Shown piece by piece: positions 54,485 to 62,765 of a stretch of 64,000 nt of DNA. The DNA comes from Microbacterium sp. M28 (lineage in GTDB: Bacteria; Actinomycetota; Actinomycetes; Actinomycetales; Microbacteriaceae). Location of the stretch: contig NZ_CP107546.1 of assembly GCF_025836995.1 (NCBI RefSeq), positions 3,286,001 to 3,350,000 on the forward strand, in the 5' to 3' direction. The notes beneath the pieces are model-generated. The model was not told the DNA's origin. It worked only from the letters and a program-made list of their open reading frames with translations, and ran no database searches. The position numbers were made by a program, and so were the translations under genes. Numbering within the stretch: position 1 is the first letter of the stretch; every line of letters begins with the position of its first letter.

Positions 54485-55470
54485 GTCGTCCGCTCCGCCT
54501 GTCGCAGGCTGCGTGCGAGCACGCGGCGCCGGGGTCCGTCCAGGTGTCTCAGCGCCGAGGCCGCCTGATCGGCGGGCAGCCGGGTGAGCAGCTCGCGGAT
54601 CTCACGGCGCATCTCCCGCCGCAGCGCAGGCGCCATCTGCCGCGAACGGACCAGATGATGGGAGCTGAGGGCCAGCACGGTCCAGACCGCTTTGGGCAGG
54701 AAGCGCTCGGCCTCGGCATCCTGCTCCACCGTGTCGAGCACCGCGGACAGCGCGCGGGTGAAGTGCAGCTGTCGACGATCCCGCACCTGAGTGAGCGACG
54801 TGGGCACCCCCCGCCGGTAGAGCAGGGCAGGGGCGTCGACGACGGCGAACGATCGCGCGTGCAGGTGCAGGCGCCAGATCCACGGGCGGTCCTCCGCCGT
54901 GAACAGGCCGTCGTCGAAGACCGCGAGTCCACGGTCGATGATCCGCCGATGGAATATGCCCGCCCAGGCATACGGGTAGTCGACCATGGTCGTGTCGTCG
55001 GCCGGGAGGATCGCATCGCGCGGGGAGTCCACCGCACCGCGCCACGCGTAGGGCGCCCGGACGAGCGTGCGCTTGACGCCCGTGACGCGGACGTGATCGG
55101 TGCGGAGGAAGTCGCAGTCGAGCTCCCGAAGACGGTCGGCGAGCACGCGGAGGCGCCCCGGCTGCATCCAGTCGTCGCCGTCGATGAAGCAGAACGCGTC
55201 ACCTTCGACGTGGTCCAGTCCCTGATTGCGCGCGGTCGCGAGGCCCACCGGCTTCGCATTCGTGATCACCTCGGCGTGCGGGAATCGTTCCGCATGGCTG
55301 CGCATGATCGCGCCGGTGCCGTCGGAGGATCCGTCGTCGATCGCGACCAGCTTCAGCGCCGCGGGCTCGTCGAACTGACGCGTCAGAGTCTCGAGCGTGG
55401 TGCCGATGTAGGGCGCGGCATCCTTGGCCGGGAGGATGACAGTGACGGACGGCGTGCTCACGGCGGGCAT
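54481..55470 (-). CDS. Glycosyltransferase family 2
   Basis: A 329-residue GT-A enzyme. It contains VTVILPAKDAAPYIGTTLET, VAIDDGSSDGTG, NQGLDHVEGDAFCFIDGDDW with the metal-binding Asp-x-Asp, and later TAEDRPWIWRLHLHA, the probable catalytic region. A helical tail ends the protein. The family includes capsule and teichoic-acid chain-initiating enzymes. It is the first gene of the five-gene operon. ATG at 55470 is chosen; a GTG three codons further is also possible. The stop overlaps the next ATG. Confidence 0.82.
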   Translation of the reverse strand: MPAVSTPSVTVILPAKDAAPYIGTTLETLTRQFDEPAALKLVAIDDGSSDGTGAIMRSHAERFPHAEVITNAKPVGLATARNQGLDHVEGDAFCFIDGDDWMQPGRLRVLADRLRELDCDFLRTDHVRVTGVKRTLVRAPYAWRGAVDSPRDAILPADDTTMVDYPYAWAGIFHRRIIDRGLAVFDDGLFTAEDRPWIWRLHLHARSFAVVDAPALLYRRGVPTSLTQVRDRRQLHFTRALSAVLDTVEQDAEAERFLPKAVWTVLALSSHHLVRSRQMAPALRREMRREIRELLTRLPADQAASALRHLDGPRRRVLARSLRQAERTT

Positions 55471-55677
55471 GGTGGCACGCGCGTGTTGCCGGGAGGCGAC
55501 GGCCGGGTGAACGGACGGTGCCCCAGGCGGCGGCGCCGACCGTGGCGGTCGGCGGTGGTGGCCGGCTTTCGTCACCCGACCAGTTCGGGGGCCGACACGC
55601 CATTCGTCGGACGTTCTCGGCGGAACGGTCCGACATCCGGCGTATCGGCCCCCGCGGCGAGCAGGACCTGCGCCGGG

Positions 55678-55683
55678 TACCGT
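55678..55683 (+). promoter_or_regulatory. -10 box for leaderless gene at 55690
   Basis: TACCGT lies 6 nt before the ATG at 55690; no Shine-Dalgarno sequence. The 219-bp divergent space holds no other gene. Confidence 0.45.
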
Positions 55684-55689
55684 GGACGC

Positions 55690-56646
55690 ATGGAATGGGT
55701 GGCGGAACCGACCACGGCGGGCGCATGGCTGCGCGAGCGGCTCGACGACGACCTCGGCGTGGTGCCGCACGGGTTCCCGGCCTACGCCCGCGTGTTCCAC
55801 CCGGCTCGGGTGCGATCGCTGCCCGGCCGCGCCGTTCCCGACATGGATGAGTGGGTGCGGCTGTCGGATGCCGAGCAGCAGCGCCTGATGGCACAGTTCG
55901 ACGATCGCGAGATCACGTGGGCGGACACGGCATCCGCGTTCGGAACGAGGATGCATCCACTCGCCCAGTGGCAGCGCATCGTCCGGACGCCGGAAGGCGC
56001 CGGGTGGCAGGTGCGCATCGCGCCGGACGGACGCGAGTTCACCTCACCGGACGAGGGCGCCATGGCGCCGTCCCACCTCGCCGCACTGTCGTCGATCCTG
56101 ATCGCGCACACCCGCACGCCGGATGCCGGATACGCGGCCGTCTGGGAAGGATGGGGCGACATCGTCGGCGCCCTCAAGTCCGCTTCATCGCGCGCGTACC
56201 TGATCAGCGACGACCCGAATCATCAGGCGATGCTCGACCAGAGCATCCACGACCGGTTCAACAATCCGTTCGCGAAGCCCACCTGGCATTCCGGCATCCT
56301 GTCGGACGAGATCTCGCAGGGAGCACGACTCGAGCTGCCCGGTCGCCGTCACGTGCTGTTCTCCGCCGCGCCTTCGCGGTTCGGCGATCCGGACTGGATC
56401 CTCGACGCGCCGTGGCGCGACCGGGCGGGCGAACCGCGCGGGTTCCCGCCTCGGGCCGAGCACCCCAGCCTCCTGTGGCCGGAGGATCGCGCCTGGGTGA
56501 TGGTGAGCGAGATCGACTTCGACTCGACGGTCGTCGCAGGATCCGCGGACCTGATCGCCGCGATCTGCGCGGACGACCGGCTCGAGGCGCTGCCGATCCC
56601 GGACGGAGCTGACCTGTCCTGGACGGGTGACGAGGTCAACGCGTGA
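55690..56646 (+). CDS. Conserved hypothetical protein, 318 residues
   Basis: A soluble protein not assignable to a known family. It starts with a Trp-rich segment (MEWVAEPTTAGAWLRERLDD), has FPAYARVFHPARVRS, WADTASAFGTRMHPLAQWQR, TPDAGYAAVWEGWGDI and a C-terminal PSLLWPEDRAWVMVSEIDFD, which resemble a conserved actinobacterial protein of unknown function. No signal peptide or helix is evident. Its stop overlaps the GTG of the membrane protein that follows, so the two are expressed together. It is divergent from the nonulosonate operon. Confidence 0.65.
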   Translation: MEWVAEPTTAGAWLRERLDDDLGVVPHGFPAYARVFHPARVRSLPGRAVPDMDEWVRLSDAEQQRLMAQFDDREITWADTASAFGTRMHPLAQWQRIVRTPEGAGWQVRIAPDGREFTSPDEGAMAPSHLAALSSILIAHTRTPDAGYAAVWEGWGDIVGALKSASSRAYLISDDPNHQAMLDQSIHDRFNNPFAKPTWHSGILSDEISQGARLELPGRRHVLFSAAPSRFGDPDWILDAPWRDRAGEPRGFPPRAEHPSLLWPEDRAWVMVSEIDFDSTVVAGSADLIAAICADDRLEALPIPDGADLSWTGDEVNA

Positions 56647-57758
56647 CCACGCCGAAGCCGGCGATCACGTTCGACGCGCGGCCGCTCACGGATCCGGTGG
56701 ATCCGAAGGCCGTGAGCGCCTTCGTCGCCGAGATGCGGGCACGGCGGACCGGCGGCGGTGTCGGGATGATCCTCGGCATCGTCGCCGGCGTCCTGGCCCT
56801 CGCGATCGCCGTGCCGATCCTGATCGCCTCGTTCACGATGGTCGCGTCGCGTGGTTTTCCCGGGCTGTCGATGCTCCCGTTCGCGATCTTCGGCGTCGTG
56901 TTCATCGCTGTCGGCCTGACAGCGTTGTTCAGCCACCGACGCGGACGCGAAGCGCGCTACCGGCTGAGCCGTTTCGCCGCGGCGAACAACATGACGTACG
57001 AGGATCGCGTGGACAACCCGGCGCTGCCCGGCATGATCTTCCAGCACGGCAACGGCCGCCGTTCGACGATGCTGGTGCGTGGGCACAGCCCGCGCTTCGT
57101 CGAGTTCGGCAACTACCAGTACACGGTCAAGCACGGCAAGAGCTCGACGACGTACCGGTGGGGATACGTCGCGGTGAAGCTCGACGTCCCGCTGCCGAAC
57201 ATCGTCCTGGATGCCGTGGGCAACAACGGCTTCGGATCGAACCTGCCCTCCTCCTTCGACAAGGACCAGCACCTGTCGCTCGAGGGCGATTTCGACCGCT
57301 ACTTCACGCTCTATTGCCCGGAGGGGTACGAGCGCGACGCGCTCTACCTGTTCACCCCGGACATCATGGCGCGCTTCATCGACAACGCCGCCGAGCTGGA
57401 TGTCGAGATCGTCGACGACTGGCTGTTCCTGTACTCCAAGCGCCAGGCATCGACGCTGGATCCGGCGACCTGGGCCTGGCTGTTCGGCGCCGTCGGGGCG
57501 CTGATCACGAAGTTCGACCAGTGGGCGCGCTGGCGAGACGACCGCCTGCGGGTGGAGCACGCCTCGCCCGGGGCGTCCTCCGCCGCGACGCCGACCGGCG
57601 CGGCGGAGAGCCTGCCTTTCGCGCCTCCCGTCGGCATGATCACGCCGCCTCCGGGAGTGGCGCCGTCGGGGCGGCGGCTCAAGCGCCGGACCGGATGGAT
57701 GTGGATCGTCGTCATCGTCATGGTGATCGCTATCAACGTCTGGGCTCGCGCGTTCTGA
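56643..57758 (+). CDS. Membrane protein of DUF3137-like type
   Basis: A 371-residue protein. Two hydrophobic segments (about 40-63 and 72-95) are followed by a large soluble domain with YRLSRFAAANNMTYEDRV, PGMIFQHGNGR, SPRFVEFGNYQYTV and NNGFGSNLPSSFDKDQ, then a Pro/Gly-rich linker and a final transmembrane helix (WMWIVVIVMVIAINVW). The middle part resembles DUF3137-like envelope proteins; function is unknown. Its GTG overlaps the stop of the preceding gene. Confidence 0.6.
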   Translation: MTTPKPAITFDARPLTDPVDPKAVSAFVAEMRARRTGGGVGMILGIVAGVLALAIAVPILIASFTMVASRGFPGLSMLPFAIFGVVFIAVGLTALFSHRRGREARYRLSRFAAANNMTYEDRVDNPALPGMIFQHGNGRRSTMLVRGHSPRFVEFGNYQYTVKHGKSSTTYRWGYVAVKLDVPLPNIVLDAVGNNGFGSNLPSSFDKDQHLSLEGDFDRYFTLYCPEGYERDALYLFTPDIMARFIDNAAELDVEIVDDWLFLYSKRQASTLDPATWAWLFGAVGALITKFDQWARWRDDRLRVEHASPGASSAATPTGAAESLPFAPPVGMITPPPGVAPSGRRLKRRTGWMWIVVIVMVIAINVWARAF

Positions 57759-57853
57759 CCCCGCGAATACCGCGGTCCGACACGCAAGGCGGACTCGCGT
57801 TTCACACACTACTGCGCATTGCGTGGTAGCGTGCACTGCAACAGAGGAGTTCG

Positions 57854-58204
57854 ATGGACACCACGCAGTTGCTCAAGGGCGTACTGGACGTCGCCGTGCT
57901 GGCGGTTCTGCGCCAGGAGGACGGGTACGGATACGACATCGTCCGGCGCCTGCGCGAAGCTGGCCTCGGCGATGTAGGTGACGCGTCGGTGTACGGGACG
58001 CTGCGCCGCCTGTACGCCGCGGGTTCCCTCTCCAGCTACGTCGTGCCGTCAGAAGGCGGCCCTCATCGCAAGTACTACGCGATCAACCCGCAGGGCCGCG
58101 CGTCCCTCGACCAGCAGGCCGCCATCTGGACCGAGTTCTCCGCCGCCATGAGCGGTCTGCTCGATCCTTCGGAATCAGCATCCCCTTCGATCGGAGCCGA
58201 GTGA
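57854..58204 (+). CDS. PadR family transcriptional regulator
   Basis: A 116-residue winged-helix regulator (PF03551 type). It contains LLKGVLDVAVLAVLRQEDGY, GYDIVRRLREAGLGD and ASVYGTLRRLYAAGSLSSYV, with the basic wing GGPHRKYYAI. GAGGAG precedes the ATG. It is translationally coupled to the HAAS-domain membrane protein, the usual partner of this PadR branch. A partially symmetric sequence (CACTAC/GTGGTAG) at 57807-57829 could be its operator, in front of its own gene. Confidence 0.9.
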   Translation: MDTTQLLKGVLDVAVLAVLRQEDGYGYDIVRRLREAGLGDVGDASVYGTLRRLYAAGSLSSYVVPSEGGPHRKYYAINPQGRASLDQQAAIWTEFSAAMSGLLDPSESASPSIGAE

Positions 58205-59226
58205 TGAACACCATCGACGCATCGCTGGACGAACGCATCCGCGCCTTCGCTGCAGCCGTCCGCGGTCATCTGGACGATCTCCCCGCTGAGGATGCTGAAG
58301 ACATCACGGTCGGCCTCGTCGCCGATCTCTCGGAGAAGGCGGCGGACAACGACGGATCGATCGACCTGGACGATCCGGCCGGATACGCGGAGGAACTCCG
58401 CAACGCCGCAGGTCTGCCACCGCGCTCGGACAGCAGGATGCGGGAATCGCTCGGCACCCGAGTGCGCTCCCGCCTCGGCACTCTGGCGGCGGGCATCCGC
58501 TCCAGCCGGTTCGGGGCCTGGATGCTCGATCTGCTCGTCGCCCTGCGGCCGGTGTGGTGGGTGCTGCGAGCGGCCGCGATCTACGGCATCGTGCTCGGCA
58601 TCACCGGCAAGGGCCATGGGAGCTTCTGGCCGGACAGCCTGCTCGGATGGGGACTTCTCGCTGCGCTGACCCTGGTGAGCGTGCAATGGGGACGGGGCAG
58701 GTGGCTTCCGTCGAATGCGCTGCGCCATGTCCGCACTGTCGTGAGCATCGTGGCCGCAGCGGCGCTGCCGTTCGTGTTCGTGTGGATGGTCAGCACCCAG
58801 ACCGAGTATGTCTCGGAGGGGTACTACCCGCCGGGTGAGTTGCTGTTGAACGGGGTCCAGGTCGGCAACATCTTCGTCTATGACGCGGAGGGGAAGGCAC
58901 TGCAGGACGTCCAGCTGTTCACCGGCAAGGGGACTCCGCTGAACCTGCACGACCCGGAGAGCGGCGACTACGGCTGGCAGGACGGCAGCGACAAGGTCAC
59001 CGTCCCGCTGCGCGACTTCCGTGATCAGCCGATCTGGAACGTGTATCCGCTGCCGGAGGCCGAGTTGAACGACATGGGCGAGGTCGATGAGGACTCGATC
59101 GCACCGGCGCGAGCGCCGTTCGGTCAGGCCACCGCGATCGATGCCTCCAATCCGACGCCCACTCCGACTCCGACCCCGGCGCCGGGGGCTCCGACGCCGG
59201 AGCCGACCACCACACCGGTGCCCTGA
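58204..59226 (+). CDS. HAAS-domain membrane protein
   Basis: A 340-residue protein. Residues about 1-80 form a HAAS signalling domain (IRAFAAAVRGHLDDLPAEDA and the following LVADLSEKA), the partner domain usually found after padR genes. Several hydrophobic helices follow (about 110-200), then an extracellular part without clear motifs and a Pro/Thr-rich tail (PTPTPTPAPGAP). It probably relays a membrane state to the PadR protein or acts as an anti-regulator; this is from family context. GGAG lies 8 nt before the ATG; a GTG one codon upstream overlaps the padR stop. Confidence 0.75.
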   Translation: MNTIDASLDERIRAFAAAVRGHLDDLPAEDAEDITVGLVADLSEKAADNDGSIDLDDPAGYAEELRNAAGLPPRSDSRMRESLGTRVRSRLGTLAAGIRSSRFGAWMLDLLVALRPVWWVLRAAAIYGIVLGITGKGHGSFWPDSLLGWGLLAALTLVSVQWGRGRWLPSNALRHVRTVVSIVAAAALPFVFVWMVSTQTEYVSEGYYPPGELLLNGVQVGNIFVYDAEGKALQDVQLFTGKGTPLNLHDPESGDYGWQDGSDKVTVPLRDFRDQPIWNVYPLPEAELNDMGEVDEDSIAPARAPFGQATAIDASNPTPTPTPTPAPGAPTPEPTTTPVP

Positions 59227-59262
59227 CACCGTTGCGCATCGTGAACCAGCCGATCTTCCGGC

Positions 59263-59307
59263 CTCCGGCGGTGACGGATGCCGCGGAGGGCATCATCACC
59301 GCCGGAG
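59263..59307. terminator. Bidirectional terminator hairpin
   Basis: 59263-59282 pairs with 59289-59307 (18 bp with one small bulge) around a 6-nt GCGGAG loop, between the convergent HAAS and binding-protein genes. Confidence 0.7.
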
Positions 59308-59381
59308 TCGACATCACAGCGTGGTCGGAGGCCGCCGGCATCCCGTCGTCGACCGACCGGCGGCGACCCTGACCCGACGCC

Positions 59382-60731
59382 TCAGTCGTCAGTGGTCTCC
59401 TCGCCCGAACCTTCGAACAGCCGGTTCACCTGCTCGTTGGCGCTCGTCAGCGAGCTGACATCCGTCTGGCCGGTGAGCACCGCATCCATGGCGGGATGCA
59501 TGATCCCGTCCACCTGCGCGGCGTTCGCCGTGATCGGGAACAGGAACGTGGTCCCGTCGGTCACATGGTCGGTGAACGGCGACACGTCGAGGCCGCGCTC
59601 CTCGAAGGCGGCGACCGCGCGTTCGGCCGACGACAGGATCGCGGGGAACACGACGCCCTTGTCTCCGACGACGTCCTGGCAGGCGGCCGATCCGAGATAT
59701 TCGACCCACTTCTGCGAGCCTTCGAGGTTGTCGGTACCGACCCAGATGGAATCGGCGAGGCCGTTGAACATCGATGACCGCTCGCCCTCCGGTCCGATCG
59801 GCGTCGGGGCGATGCCGAGGTCGATGCCGTCGTAGGAGGCGTACTGACCGAGCGTCCACGATCCATTCGCATTGATGGCGGTGCGTCCGGCGCCGAAGTT
59901 GTCGGACATCGACGCACCGATGGTGGTCTCGAGTCGCGGCATGTACCCCTTGTCGATGAGGCCGGCCCACCAGGCGATCGCATCCTGGAACCGCTCGTCG
60001 TCGTAGTTGTAGTGATCGCCCCACGGGGTCTGGTTCGTGTGGGTCCAGCCGGTCGTGCCCGTGAACCAGCTCCACTCCGCCTGGCCCATCCCGGATCCGG
60101 AGGCGGCGAGCCCGAGGCCGTACACCTCGACGTCGTTCTTGTCGAAGCCCTCCTCGTCGCCGCGGACACCGTTGGAGTCCACGGTCAGGCGCGCGATGAC
60201 GTCTTCGAGCGTTCCGCCGTCCTCGGCGTTCCAGGTCAGCTCGCCCATCTCCTCCTCGGTGATGCCGGCATCCGCCAGCATGTCCCGGTTGTAGAACAGA
60301 GCGATCGTGTCCCAGTCCTTCGGCACTCCGTAGCGCTTGCCGTCCTGACCGACCCAGAGATCGGCCAGACCGTCCGCATACAGATCGAAGTCGACCTCCG
60401 TGTCGTCCAGCGGGACGAGCTGCTCGAAGCGCAGGTAGTCCGGATACTTCGACAGGTGGTTGGTGAACACGTCGGGGGCGTTCTCGGCGACCATGCCGTT
60501 GGTGAGCTTGCTCCAGTAGTCGTCCCAGCCCAGCTGGGTGATCCGCACGGTCAGTTCGGGATTCGCGGCGCTGAAGTCCTCCGCGCACTGGCGGTAGCCG
60601 GGCAGCTGGTTGGCGTCCCAGAGCCAGTAGTCGATCGTGTTGACCTCGCTGGCGGTGGTGCAGCCACCGAGCGCAACAGCGGAGAGCACGACGACGGTGC
60701 TGGCGGCGGTCTTCTTCATGGTGCGGCGCAT
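59382..60731 (-). CDS. Sugar ABC transporter substrate-binding lipoprotein
   Basis: A 449-residue extracellular binding protein. The signal peptide begins MRRTMKKTAA and ends in the lipobox ALGGC. The mature part has TIDYWLWDANQLPGYRQCAE, VRITQLGWDDYWSKLTNGM, the family-typical PKDWDTIALFYNRDML and an acidic C-terminus. AGAGGA lies 9 nt before the chosen ATG; an upstream start overlapping the permease stop is possible. It is the third gene of the permease-permease-binding protein operon. The ligand is unknown. Confidence 0.9.
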   Translation of the reverse strand: MRRTMKKTAASTVVVLSAVALGGCTTASEVNTIDYWLWDANQLPGYRQCAEDFSAANPELTVRITQLGWDDYWSKLTNGMVAENAPDVFTNHLSKYPDYLRFEQLVPLDDTEVDFDLYADGLADLWVGQDGKRYGVPKDWDTIALFYNRDMLADAGITEEEMGELTWNAEDGGTLEDVIARLTVDSNGVRGDEEGFDKNDVEVYGLGLAASGSGMGQAEWSWFTGTTGWTHTNQTPWGDHYNYDDERFQDAIAWWAGLIDKGYMPRLETTIGASMSDNFGAGRTAINANGSWTLGQYASYDGIDLGIAPTPIGPEGERSSMFNGLADSIWVGTDNLEGSQKWVEYLGSAACQDVVGDKGVVFPAILSSAERAVAAFEERGLDVSPFTDHVTDGTTFLFPITANAAQVDGIMHPAMDAVLTGQTDVSSLTSANEQVNRLFEGSGEETTDD

Positions 60732-60751
60732 GGTGCGGCGTCCTCTCATGA

Positions 60752-61669
60752 TCACTTGAGCCCGCTGAATCCGATGGAGTTGACGATCCGTTTGCCGAAC
60801 ACGGCGAACAGGATCAGCACGGGGACGGCCGAGACGAGGGTCGCCGCCATGAGGCCGGACCAGTCCGGCGCTCCCTGCGGCGACTGCGCCTTGAACGTGC
60901 CGAGGCCCACGGTGAGCACCCGGGTGCCCTCATCGGAGACGAGCAGCGGCCAGAAATACTCGTTCCACTGGCCCATGAACGTCAGCAGCGCCAGCGTCGC
61001 GAGAGGCGCTGCGGCGTTCGGCAGGACGACCTGCGTGAAGATCCGCCACTGGGATGCCCCGTCGATCATGGCCGCCTCCTCGACCTCGCGCGGCATGTTC
61101 AGGAAGAACTGCCGCATGAAGAAGATCGCGAAGGGCGTCATGAAGACGTACGGGAGGATCAGTCCGAACATGGTCCCGAGCAGGCCGAGATTCTTGATCA
61201 GCAGGAAGTTCGGCAGCGCTGTGAAGATCGGCGGCACCAGCACCGTCGCGAGGAACAGGCCGAACACGAGATCGCGGTGCTTCCACCGCAGCCGAGCGAA
61301 CGCGTAGGCCGCCATCGAGCTGAAGAACACCGCCCCCGCCGTGGTCAGCGTGGCGAAGATGACGGAGTTCATCAGGTACTGCCAGAAGTTGATCTCCGCG
61401 CCTGATCCGCCCTGCGCGAGCGCCTCCTCGGTGGACTGCAGTCCGAAGACGCGGGCGAAGGCGCCGAGGTTGAAATCGACGGGCAGCAGGCTCGACGAGT
61501 TCGCGGCCAGTCCTGAGTTCATCGAGAGCGAGGTCCGAAGCACCCAGTAGAACGGCAGGATGCTGATCGCGATCGCGATGCCCAGGAAGACCCAGCCGAT
61601 GGCGGAGCCCCAGGTCAGGCGTCGGCGGATGCGCCGCCCCTGGGTGACGATGGTCGTGGTCGTTGTCAT
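60752..61669 (-). CDS. Carbohydrate ABC transporter permease, MalG type
   Basis: A 305-residue permease with six predicted helices. The EAA loop is REVEEAAMIDGASQWRIFTQVVLP. A long periplasmic loop (about 50-95) carries NSSSLLPVDFNLGAFARVFG. It pairs with the MalF-type protein encoded upstream. Only 16 bp separate the two permease genes. No ATPase is present. Confidence 0.92.
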   Translation of the reverse strand: MTTTTTIVTQGRRIRRRLTWGSAIGWVFLGIAIAISILPFYWVLRTSLSMNSGLAANSSSLLPVDFNLGAFARVFGLQSTEEALAQGGSGAEINFWQYLMNSVIFATLTTAGAVFFSSMAAYAFARLRWKHRDLVFGLFLATVLVPPIFTALPNFLLIKNLGLLGTMFGLILPYVFMTPFAIFFMRQFFLNMPREVEEAAMIDGASQWRIFTQVVLPNAAAPLATLALLTFMGQWNEYFWPLLVSDEGTRVLTVGLGTFKAQSPQGAPDWSGLMAATLVSAVPVLILFAVFGKRIVNSIGFSGLK

Positions 61670-61685
61670 GGCCTCTTCCTTACGC

Positions 61686-62621
61686 TTACGCCAGGTCGGA
61701 TTCGTTGCCGCGGAGCAGCTTCATCTGCACGAAGGCGATGATGCCGAGGATGATGAACAGGATCATCGCGAGTGCGGATGCGTAGCCGAACTCGAGCTGC
61801 GTGAACGCCTTCTCGAAGATGTAGAACTGGATGACGCGGCTCGCGTTGACCGGCCCGCCCTGCGTGGTCACGGCGACGGTGTCGAACACCTGGAACGATC
61901 CGGTCACGGTCAGCACGAGCACAAGTGCGAGCACCGGCCGAAGCAACGGCAGCGTGATGCGCCCGAACGTCTGGACCGGGTTGGCCCCGTCGAGGTTCGC
62001 GGCTTCGTACACGGTGCGGGGGATGGCCTGCAGGCCGGCGAACAGCAGCAGCGCGGTGTAGCCCATGTGCCGCCAGGTGTTGATCAGCGCCTGGGTCGGG
62101 ATCGCCCATTCCGGGCTTCCGAAGAACGCCACCCTTGGCAGGCCGAGCCACTCGATCATGTCGTTGACGATGCCGATCTGGTAGTCCAGCATCCAGAACC
62201 ACAGCAGCGCGGCGATCACGTTCGCCATGAGGTACGGCATGAGCAGCATGCCGCGCACGAGCGTCGACCGGGCGATGTGGTTCATGAGCAGAGCCAGGCC
62301 CAGCGCGATGGTGGTCTGCAGCACGATGTTGATGATCACGTACTGGACGGTGACGCCGAGCGCGTTCCAGAAGAGCGGGTCCTGGGCGATGCGCTCGTAG
62401 TTCGCCGTGCCGATCCAGGTCGGATCGTCCAGAACGCTGTACTGCGTGAAGCTGAGGTACAGACCGCGGATGGTCGGGACCACGTAGAACAGGATCAACC
62501 CGATCAGCGCCGGGGTGATGAACAGGAGAGCGATCTTGAGATCGCTGCGCTTTCGTCGCGTTCTTACTCCCCCGTCACGCGTCGCTCCGCGACGCCCGAG
62601 GACGATCGTGCTCGTTGTCAT
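61686..62621 (-). CDS. Carbohydrate ABC transporter permease, MalF type
   Basis: A 311-residue permease. The EAA loop is RTVYEAANLDGANPVQTFGRITLP, and VTTQGGPVNASRVIQFYIFEKAF follows. GGAG lies 7 nt before the ATG at 62621; an ATG two codons upstream is less well placed. It is the first gene of its operon, divergent from the Gfo/Idh/MocA gene with 144 bp between. Confidence 0.92.
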   Translation of the reverse strand: MTTSTIVLGRRGATRDGGVRTRRKRSDLKIALLFITPALIGLILFYVVPTIRGLYLSFTQYSVLDDPTWIGTANYERIAQDPLFWNALGVTVQYVIINIVLQTTIALGLALLMNHIARSTLVRGMLLMPYLMANVIAALLWFWMLDYQIGIVNDMIEWLGLPRVAFFGSPEWAIPTQALINTWRHMGYTALLLFAGLQAIPRTVYEAANLDGANPVQTFGRITLPLLRPVLALVLVLTVTGSFQVFDTVAVTTQGGPVNASRVIQFYIFEKAFTQLEFGYASALAMILFIILGIIAFVQMKLLRGNESDLA

Positions 62622-62666
62622 CTTCATACTCCGTCGTTATGCGATGATGAGGTTGCCCGCGAAGTT

Positions 62667-62740
62667 ACACGAGTCACTTCAGGGGCACAAGACCTAATTC
62701 TGATCGGCATTTCTGCGCATAGAGTCGCGTTGACACGAGT
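62667..62740. promoter_or_regulatory. Divergent regulatory region with direct repeat
   Basis: ACACGAGT occurs at 62667-62674 and 62733-62740 between the divergent permease and oxidoreductase genes, in the extended forms TTACACGAGTCAC and TGACACGAGTAAC. TTGACA at 62730-62735 is 17 nt from AAGACT (62753-62758), which is 7 nt before the ATG at 62766, a possible promoter for the oxidoreductase. The regulator is not in the window. Confidence 0.35.
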
Positions 62741-62765
62741 AACCAATCGTGGAAGACTCTCGCGC

